Of a DNA stretch of 8,173 nucleotides, positions 1 through 4,591 are shown piece after piece. The stretch spans positions 1 through 8,173 of the forward strand of contig CACZSA010000067.1 in NCBI GenBank assembly GCA_902783705.1, in the 5' to 3' direction. The notes beneath the pieces are model-generated. The model made no database searches and was not told the DNA's origin. It saw only the letters and a program-made list of their open reading frames with translations. This DNA comes from an uncultured Ruminococcus sp. (GTDB taxonomy: Bacteria; Bacillota; Clostridia; Oscillospirales; CAG-272). Position 1 is the stretch's first letter; each line of letters begins with the position of its first letter. The position numbers were made by a program, and so were the translations under genes.

Positions 1-19
1 AGACTTCCAAAAGAGTTCC

Positions 20-83
20 TCTTTTTGCTTCTTTGGCATGAAATCTCTGATTTCATGCGCTCCTCAGATAAAGGAGAAAAAGA
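20..83. repeat. Long imperfect inverted repeat (two-part hairpin)
   Basis: An inner perfect 9-bp stem (36-44 GCATGAAAT with 50-58 ATTTCATGC, loop CTCTG) is enclosed by an outer, mostly pyrimidine/purine stem. Positions 20-34 pair with 70-83, with one bulged G at 27 and one T-G wobble. The segment is clearly more AT-rich than the genes around it. A minus-strand reading frame starts at an ATG at 56, behind GAGGAG only 3 nt upstream, and stays open to the window edge; 18 codons are too few to call it a gene. The structure could be a 3'-UTR or terminator element, or a copy of an interspersed intergenic repeat. The sequence alone cannot decide. Confidence 0.5.
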
Positions 84-109
84 AGAAAGGAATGTTCTGA
101 ATTACAGAA

Positions 110-160
110 GGGCTGTCGCATTTTCTCCATTTCTGAAGTTAATGCAACAGCCCCATTTTT
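110..160. terminator. Terminator-like hairpin beyond the phosphatase gene
   Basis: GGGCTGTCGCATT (110-122) pairs with AATGCAACAGCCC (141-153) over 13 bp with a single wobble, around an 18-nt loop. On the plus strand it is followed by CATTTTT, which fits an intrinsic terminator for a gene ending left of the window. On the minus strand it lies 26 nt past the stop of the phosphatase gene and is followed by a weaker TTCTGTAATT tract. It may therefore end that operon as well. A repeat or mobile-element remnant is the alternative. Confidence 0.5.
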
Positions 161-178
161 CCGTATTCGCTTTTTCTG

Positions 179-952
179 TCAGATCGCGAGCGGCTTGCCT
201 TCCCAGTCGGGATCTGGCGCGACGCCGAGCAGCTCTGTGACGGTCGGGGCGATGTCGAGGATGCTGCCGGAGGGGAGGGCCCGGCTCTCGCCGTTCTTTT
301 CCCAGCAGAGGATCGGGATCGTCATGTCCTCGGGCATGTCCGTGCCGTGGGAGCGTCCGTGTCCGCCGTGATCCGCCGTGAGAAAGACCGTGTAGTCCTC
401 CGGAAGGGCTTCCGTCACCCGGCGGATGTTGTCGAACGAGCCGGAGACCGAGCGGAGGTATTCGTCGCCCATCCAGCCGTACCCGTGACCGGCCTCGTCC
501 GTCCAGCCGAGGTAGAGGAACGCGAAGTCGGGCCGGTCGTTCACGAGGTAGTCGATCGCGATGTCCGTCGTCCGCGCGCAGGCCTTCTCATAGGTGTAGG
601 CATGCCCGGAGACGAACGCGGCGAAGGCGAGCGAATCCGGACGGGAGAGGTCCTTTAACTCCTCCCAGTTGTAGAAGAACGCGCAGCGCTTTCCGGCGGC
701 CTTGAGCACCTCGCAGAGTCCCCGCACCGGGCGGACCTGCGGAACGTAGGTGTTCGTCAGGATGCCGTGGCGGTCCGGCGTGACGCTGTGAAAGAGGGAC
801 ATGTGGCAGGGAAGGGTGACGGACGGCATGACCGTGCGGCCCTCGAGCGTATAGCGGCTGTGCGCGAGCATTTCCCCGACGAAGGGATTGCCGCAGTCCG
901 CGAGCGAATCGGGACGCATGCCGTCCACGAGGATGAGCAGAACTTTTTTCAT
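179..952 (-). CDS. Alkaline phosphatase superfamily protein (phosphodiesterase/nucleotide pyrophosphatase type)
   Basis: A 257-residue metal-dependent hydrolase of the alkaline phosphatase/NPP fold. The expected two-metal site can be read directly: D10 in LILVDGMRPD, the nucleophile Thr46 in PSVTLPCH followed by the typical P-D-R-H-G-I turn (59-64), D152 and H156 in TDEAGHGYG, D194-H195 in TADHGGHG, and H202 in SHG. By family knowledge it would hydrolyse a phosphomonoester or phosphodiester; the substrate cannot be predicted. The N-terminus is the first beta strand, not a signal peptide, so it should be cytoplasmic. At about 257 residues it is a compact family member without large cap insertions. 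The start is set by TAAGGAGA just upstream, an RBS overlapping the stop codon of the lipoprotein gene 11 bp before it. That spacing implies co-transcription and probably coupled translation. No active-site residue is missing. Confidence 0.85.
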   Translation of the reverse strand: MKKVLLILVDGMRPDSLADCGNPFVGEMLAHSRYTLEGRTVMPSVTLPCHMSLFHSVTPDRHGILTNTYVPQVRPVRGLCEVLKAAGKRCAFFYNWEELKDLSRPDSLAFAAFVSGHAYTYEKACARTTDIAIDYLVNDRPDFAFLYLGWTDEAGHGYGWMGDEYLRSVSGSFDNIRRVTEALPEDYTVFLTADHGGHGRSHGTDMPEDMTIPILCWEKNGESRALPSGSILDIAPTVTELLGVAPDPDWEGKPLAI

Positions 953-963
953 GATGAGTCTCC

Positions 964-2481
964 TTAGTTGCCGAAGTTGAGTTTTTCCGTGAGCTTGTCC
1001 ATCTTCTTGTTCCAGACCTTTGTCAAGGACTTGACCTGGGAGGAGTAATTGTCCCGGTTGTTCCAGATGAAGTCGCCGATGACGCCGTTCGAGAAGCCGG
1101 AGAAGAGGTCGTTCGAGAAGATCTTGCCGAGGTCGAAGACGGCGTTCTGGCGGATCATGTCGAAGATCGTGGTCTGCCGCGCGCTGTCGTCGTAGTTGTA
1201 TTTTGCCTTGTACGCCTGCTCGAAGACGACGGGGGAGACCTGACGGTAGCCCTCGGACGCCAGCGCCTCAAAGACGGCGGAGGCCCGCTCGTCCGATTCG
1301 ATCACGAGGGGGATCGCGAAGAGGGTGACGGCGTTGGTGACGGAGGCGTGGTAGGTTTCCTCCCCCTCGTCGATCTTCGGCTGGGGGATAAAGCCGTAGC
1401 TGATGTTCGATTCGCGGAGCCCGCCCTCGGAGACGTGTCCGAGCGGGTAGATGTAGAAGAGCGCGCGTCCCTCGTCGAAGATCGTCGGATCGTCGCCGAT
1501 GCTGTTCTTGAACGCCGCCTCCTCCGAGAAGAGGCTCAGGTATTTTTCGAGGATCGTGACGGTCCGCTCGCTGTAAATATCGTCGGAGAGGACCGGATTG
1601 TCGTCCGCGTCGTGCTCGATGAAGTGGGAGCCCGTGCCGTAGTACAGGGTCTGCATCTGGTCGTTTGCCACCATGACGCCGTACTGGTCGCCCTGGCTCT
1701 GCCGCCCGTCGCCGTCCAGATCGACATAGAGGCCGGAGATCACGTCGTGCATCTTGTCGATGGTCCAGACGCCCTCGAGCACCATGTCGTAGGGATCCTC
1801 GAGATTGTAGTCCGTGACGAGGGCCTGATTGAAGAAGACGCCGGACATGCGGGCGAGCGCGTTGTAGGAGAGGTCCCCGGCGGTGAAGTAGGTGTAGCCC
1901 TTGTGCAGGGTCCCCGCCATTGTCGCGGATTCGTAGTACCACGGCTTCGAGAGGTCGATCCGCGCGGCGTCGTGCAGGTTCATGAGCAGGGCGTCCGTCG
2001 CGCAGGAGGCGATCCGCATGCCGTAGCACGCCACGATGTCATAGGTCCCGTCGCCGGAGGAATTCTGCTGCGAGACGGCGGTCTTGAGCGTCGAGCCGTA
2101 GGCCGCGTCGTTGCGGGGGTACTGATCCCACGCGAGGGAGACGTTCAGGCGCTCCTCTACGGTCAGGTTCCGGTTGAACACCGCGGAGACGACGATCTCG
2201 CCCGTGTCCTCCTCGACGAAGAATTCGCCGGGATCCCACGATTCCCAGCAGAAGATCCGCGAGGTCTGCCCGCCGAGATCCACGCCGTCGAGGGCGTCCG
2301 GGATGAACTGTTCCTCAGGCGCGTCGGTTTCGGGCGAGAGATTGTCGGAGGGCGCGGGATCGGTGGCCGGGGCGTTCGGTTGTGGATCCGCCGCGGGGCT
2401 GTTTTCGGAGCAGGCGGAAAAGGACAGGAGCGCGAAGGTCGCCGCGAGGAAGGCGGACAGGATGCGGACGTTGTTTTTCAT
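964..2481 (-). CDS. Extracellular solute (sugar)-binding lipoprotein, ABC type
   Basis: A 505-residue binding protein, probably the substrate receptor of a carbohydrate ABC importer, anchored outside the membrane. Residues 1-23 form a lipoprotein signal peptide with the lipobox FSAC (lipidated Cys24), followed by a Pro/Ala/Asp/Glu-rich linker to about residue 58. The mature domain begins with VDLGGQ and holds a conserved block, EIVVSAVFNRNLTVEERLNV (about 95-114), shared in outline with the lipoprotein at 3043-4509. Residues 254-265 (D-L-D-G-D-G...D) form an EF-hand/dockerin-like calcium loop. The chosen ATG has GAGGTG 6 nt upstream; a TTG four codons earlier would overlap that RBS and is rejected. 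It is the first gene of an operon with the phosphatase-superfamily gene and has its own consensus promoter at 2517-2545. No permease or ATPase gene adjoins it. The ligand is unknown; sugar or oligosaccharide is inferred from the family and the nearby glycosidases. Confidence 0.85.
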   Translation of the reverse strand: MKNNVRILSAFLAATFALLSFSACSENSPAADPQPNAPATDPAPSDNLSPETDAPEEQFIPDALDGVDLGGQTSRIFCWESWDPGEFFVEEDTGEIVVSAVFNRNLTVEERLNVSLAWDQYPRNDAAYGSTLKTAVSQQNSSGDGTYDIVACYGMRIASCATDALLMNLHDAARIDLSKPWYYESATMAGTLHKGYTYFTAGDLSYNALARMSGVFFNQALVTDYNLEDPYDMVLEGVWTIDKMHDVISGLYVDLDGDGRQSQGDQYGVMVANDQMQTLYYGTGSHFIEHDADDNPVLSDDIYSERTVTILEKYLSLFSEEAAFKNSIGDDPTIFDEGRALFYIYPLGHVSEGGLRESNISYGFIPQPKIDEGEETYHASVTNAVTLFAIPLVIESDERASAVFEALASEGYRQVSPVVFEQAYKAKYNYDDSARQTTIFDMIRQNAVFDLGKIFSNDLFSGFSNGVIGDFIWNNRDNYSSQVKSLTKVWNKKMDKLTEKLNFGN

Positions 2482-2498
2482 GCTGCACCTCAAGGATG

Positions 2499-2512
2499 AT
2501 TGGAATTCCTAT
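2499..2512. promoter_or_regulatory. Near-perfect palindrome at the start site of the lipoprotein operon
   Basis: ATTGGAATTCCTAT is a 14-bp palindrome with one mismatched pair and a perfect GGAATTCC core. It covers the predicted minus-strand transcription start (about 2510), where a repressor would block initiation. The regulator is unknown and chance occurrence is possible. Confidence 0.3.
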
Positions 2513-2516
2513 CCTC

Positions 2517-2545
2517 ATTATAACCGGATGAAGAGGCGGTGTCAA
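2517..2545 (-). promoter_or_regulatory. Consensus sigma-A promoter for the lipoprotein-phosphatase operon
   Basis: Read on the minus strand, TTGACA (2545-2540) and TATAAT (2522-2517) both match consensus exactly, with a 17-bp spacer. Transcription should start near 2510, giving a leader of about 29 nt that ends in the GAGGTG ribosome binding site. A promoter this strong usually needs a repressor if it is not constitutive. Confidence 0.9.
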
Positions 2546-2643
2546 GGGCTTTTTTGGAGAAAACGACGAAAAACGGGGGAGTGCCCGCTTCGGACTCATT
2601 TTAAGGTTTCCGATACAGAAATTATGGTATTATTTCAAATCCG

Positions 2644-2672
2644 TTGACAAAATCACAAAACGGCCCTATTAT
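2644..2672 (+). promoter_or_regulatory. Consensus sigma-A promoter for the 28-aa peptide unit
   Basis: TTGACA (2644-2649) and TATTAT (2667-2672) are separated by exactly 17 bp. The -35 is perfect and the -10 has one mismatch. It points away from the promoter at 2517-2545, with about 100 bp between the two -35 elements. Predicted initiation is near 2679, inside the palindrome at 2677-2690, leaving a leader of about 43 nt before the ATG at 2722. Confidence 0.88.
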
Positions 2673-2676
2673 GAAC

Positions 2677-2690
2677 TTGTGTTAACACAA
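2677..2690. promoter_or_regulatory. Perfect 14-bp palindromic operator candidate over +1
   Basis: TTGTGTTAACACAA is a perfect inverted repeat starting 4 bp after the -10 hexamer, so it spans the predicted transcription start. A dimeric repressor here would block initiation. The GTGTTAACAC core has the GT...AC look of some GntR-family sites. Spacing does not match CRP (TGTGA-N6-TCACA) or the longer clostridial Rex site. The assignment of a regulator family is only a guess. Confidence 0.55.
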
Positions 2691-2721
2691 TCGAATTTAA
2701 GGTTTTCAAGGGGGATCTACC

Positions 2722-2808
2722 ATGAAAAAGCGGATCTCCGTCCTCGGCGGCTCCCTGATCGTCCTCATGACGGTCCTCGGCTCTGCCTGGATCGCCAAGA
2801 GAAAGTAA
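2722..2808 (+). CDS. 28-residue single-span membrane peptide (unrecognised)
   Basis: A very short ORF starting MKKRISVLGG and ending AKRK before TAA. About 19 hydrophobic residues (I5 to A25, including LIVLMTVLG) lie between a basic N-terminus (K2, K3, R4) and a basic C-terminus (K26, R27, K28). That fits one membrane span or a bare signal-peptide-like segment. Evidence that it is translated: AAGGGGG 7 nt before the ATG, a consensus promoter with operator-like palindrome upstream, a hairpin terminator 28 nt after the stop, and 24 of 27 sense codons ending in G or C, as in neighbouring genes. I do not recognise a family. Options are a genuine small membrane protein, a leader peptide, or the surviving signal peptide of a decayed third lipoprotein gene. 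The tidy transcription unit favours the first. Function unknown. Confidence 0.6.
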   Translation: MKKRISVLGGSLIVLMTVLGSAWIAKRK

Positions 2809-2836
2809 GCGCTTCAATCGAACAGTAATAACCGCG

Positions 2837-2876
2837 CCGCCCGGATGGGGAGCTCCTCCTCTGGGCGGTATTTCTT
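2837..2876 (+). terminator. Intrinsic terminator of the peptide unit
   Basis: CCGCCCGGA (2837-2845) pairs with TCTGGGCGG (2860-2868) over 9 bp with one G-T wobble. The inner GGGG/CTCC stretch can extend the stem. The hairpin is followed by TATTTCTT, an interrupted U tract. It would separate the short peptide transcript from the lipoprotein gene at 3043, which has its own promoter. Confidence 0.65.
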
Positions 2877-2877
2877 A

Positions 2878-2894
2878 TCCCGGGATTACCGGGA
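2878..2894. repeat. Small hairpin between terminator and next promoter
   Basis: TCCCGG (2878-2883) and CCGGGA (2889-2894) form a 6-bp stem around GATTA. An A tract follows on the plus strand, so it is not a plus-strand terminator. It could be a second part of the preceding terminator structure or a protein-binding site. Confidence 0.3.
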
Positions 2895-2945
2895 AAAACG
2901 AAAATATCGCTCTGCTGTGAACTTTTCGTAAATGTGCAGCGGGCG

Positions 2946-2957
2946 TGCTTGCGAGCA
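2946..2957. promoter_or_regulatory. Imperfect inverted repeat on the -35 of the second lipoprotein gene
   Basis: TGCTTGCGAGCA is palindromic apart from one of its six pairs and completely covers the -35 hexamer (2949-2954). That is a suitable place for a repressor. At 12 bp with a mismatch it may be chance. Confidence 0.25.
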
Positions 2958-2977
2958 TGACGGGAATCTGCTATAAT
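2949..2977 (+). promoter_or_regulatory. Sigma-A promoter for the plus-strand lipoprotein gene
   Basis: TTGCGA (2949-2954; 4 of 6 consensus bases) and a perfect TATAAT (2972-2977) are separated by 17 bp. Initiation is expected near 2984, giving a leader of about 58 nt. Because it lies after the terminator at 2837-2876, the lipoprotein gene is its own transcription unit. Confidence 0.85.
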
Positions 2978-3042
2978 AATTCGTAAACTGCGCTTAGATA
3001 CAGTTCAATCTATTTCTCTGCCTGACAGAAAGGAATTGCGGC

Positions 3043-4509
3043 ATGAAAAAGAAAATCCTGAGCCTCCTCCTCGCGGCGCTCATGGCTTCCACCGCTCTCG
3101 CGGGATGTTCGGAGAAGCCCTCCGACAACGGAACGCCCTCGAACGGCGCGGCGAACACGCCCGGCGGAACGCCCGCTGCGACCGAGGTTGACGAAGACGA
3201 GGACGAATTCATCGGCGACGATCTCCCGGAGAAGGACTTCGGCGGCGACGTGTTCTCGATCCTCACGACGACGTGGTACAACGCGCGCAACTACATCTAC
3301 GCCGACGAAATGAACGGCGAGGTCGTCAACGACGCGCTCTTCAACCAGCGCTCGAAGATCTCCGACCGCTTCAACGTCGAGATCGCCTGTGTGGCGAACG
3401 ACAACGAAACCGTCGTCTCGAACAACGTGCACACCCTCATCATCTCCGGCGACGACAGCTACCACATCGTTTACAACCACGACAACCTGACCATGAACAA
3501 CGGTCTGAAGGGCGACTTCTGCAACCTCCGCAGCTTTGAGGTCATCGACTTCTCGAAGCCGTGGTGGCAGGGCGCGTCCCAGGTCTTCACCATCCAGAAC
3601 AAGCTGTTCGCGACGGCGAATTCCATGGCGATGAGCGGTATCTACATGAACTGCACCGTGTCCTTCAACAAGAAGCTCATGAGCGACCTCCAGCTCGAGG
3701 CGCCCTATGAAAAGGTCCGCAACGGCGAGTGGTACATCGACGACATGACGACGATGGCGGAGGCCGCGATGCTCGACCTCGACGGCAACGGCACCCTCGA
3801 CGCGAACGACCAGTGGGGCTTCCTCACCGCAAGCTACGGCTGGCTCCAGTTCCAGTCCGACCTCGGCGCGGGCTGCATGGAGAAGGACGAAGAGGGCAAC
3901 GTGCGCTTCACCGGCAACATCGACAAGATGGTCAGCGTCATGGAAAAGTTTGACGCGCTCGACAAGTTCACCCAGTCCTCCACCGGCACCGACTACAACG
4001 TCAAGATGTTCTCCGAAGGCCGCGGCCTCTTCATGTTCTCCGAAAACCGCAACCTCTACGAGAGCATGCGCGACACCGACATCTCCTACGGCATCCTCCC
4101 GGCTCCGAAGTTCGACGCCGCGCAGGAAAACTACGCCTCCGCGGGTTATGACATCTACTGGGGCGTCCTCCTCTCCGCCGCCGCGCACGAAGAGCTGATC
4201 TCCTACTGCCTCGAGGCCATCAGCTGCGAGAACTACAACAACGTCGTTCCGGCTGTCTGGGAGACCGTTCTGGGCAGCAAGCTGGCGGACGCGCCGGAAG
4301 ATACGGAAATGTTCCGCATCATCCGCGACGTGCAGTACGTCGACCTCGGCTACGCGCTGAGCCAGTCCATCGCGGGTCTGAGCGGCATCGTCTTCCTCAA
4401 GACCAACACGACGGCCGGCCAGACCGCGTCCTTCATCCAGAAGGCGATGAAGTCCCTCACGAAGAGCACCGACAGACTGAACTCCTCCTACGCGGAGCTG
4501 GGCGGCTGA
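3043..4509 (+). CDS. Extracellular solute (sugar)-binding lipoprotein, paralogue
   Basis: A 488-residue binding protein with a textbook lipoprotein signal: basic MKKK, hydrophobic core, lipobox LAGC with lipidated Cys22. A low-complexity linker ends in the acidic run EVDEDEDEF (48-56). The mature domain opens with KDFGGDVFSI, and NGEVVNDALFNQRSKISDRFNV (about 91-112) corresponds to the equivalent block of the minus-strand lipoprotein at 964-2481. Residues 245-256 (D-L-D-G-N-G...D) form an EF-hand/dockerin-like calcium loop at the same place as in the paralogue. AAAGGA lies 9 nt before the ATG. The codons are strongly biased to C-ending forms (AAC, GAC, CTC, ATC), suggesting high expression. 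It is transcribed alone, from the promoter at 2949-2977 to the terminator at 4544-4580. A role in oligosaccharide capture for an ABC importer is inferred; ligand and permease are not visible. Confidence 0.87.
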   Translation: MKKKILSLLLAALMASTALAGCSEKPSDNGTPSNGAANTPGGTPAATEVDEDEDEFIGDDLPEKDFGGDVFSILTTTWYNARNYIYADEMNGEVVNDALFNQRSKISDRFNVEIACVANDNETVVSNNVHTLIISGDDSYHIVYNHDNLTMNNGLKGDFCNLRSFEVIDFSKPWWQGASQVFTIQNKLFATANSMAMSGIYMNCTVSFNKKLMSDLQLEAPYEKVRNGEWYIDDMTTMAEAAMLDLDGNGTLDANDQWGFLTASYGWLQFQSDLGAGCMEKDEEGNVRFTGNIDKMVSVMEKFDALDKFTQSSTGTDYNVKMFSEGRGLFMFSENRNLYESMRDTDISYGILPAPKFDAAQENYASAGYDIYWGVLLSAAAHEELISYCLEAISCENYNNVVPAVWETVLGSKLADAPEDTEMFRIIRDVQYVDLGYALSQSIAGLSGIVFLKTNTTAGQTASFIQKAMKSLTKSTDRLNSSYAELGG

Positions 4510-4543
4510 TCTTGCGATCGTGAACCCGAAAGCATAAAGAAAT

Positions 4544-4580
4544 AGCTGAGCCTCTGCAAAACGGAGGCTCAGCTTTTTTT
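4544..4580. terminator. Bidirectional intrinsic terminator
   Basis: AGCTGAGCCTC (4544-4554) pairs perfectly with GAGGCTCAGCT (4564-4574) over 11 bp, extendable by two pairs into the loop. On the plus strand it runs into seven T residues (4574-4580), ending the lipoprotein transcript. On the minus strand it lies 11 nt past the stop of the hydrolase gene and is followed by ATTTCTTTA. It therefore serves both convergent genes. Confidence 0.93.
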
Positions 4581-4591
4581 ACGTTCGGGGC

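Noticed and set aside
1348..2499. A 383-codon plus-strand open frame antisense to the minus-strand lipoprotein
   Set aside because: It has no ribosome binding site or domain. The opposite strand carries a clear lipoprotein with promoter, RBS and lipobox.
2626..2633. Extended -10 (TGGTATTAT) as a second promoter for the peptide unit
   Set aside because: There is no acceptable -35 at proper spacing, and a much better promoter lies just downstream at 2644-2672.
2722..2808. The 28-aa peptide as a type I toxin (Fst/Ldr-like)
   Set aside because: Size and hydrophobicity fit, but I found no convincing antisense promoter for an RNA antitoxin across 2700-3000, and the sequence does not resemble a toxin family I know.
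2804..2817. Possible catabolite-responsive (cre) site around AAGCGCTT
   Set aside because: It has three mismatches to the TGWNANCGNTNWCA consensus and lies after the peptide stop codon, not at a promoter.
3010..4188. A 392-codon minus-strand open frame antisense to the plus-strand lipoprotein
   Set aside because: Its low-complexity Val/Glu/Arg/His-rich product is typical of antisense shadows, and it would cover the promoter and start of a well-supported gene.
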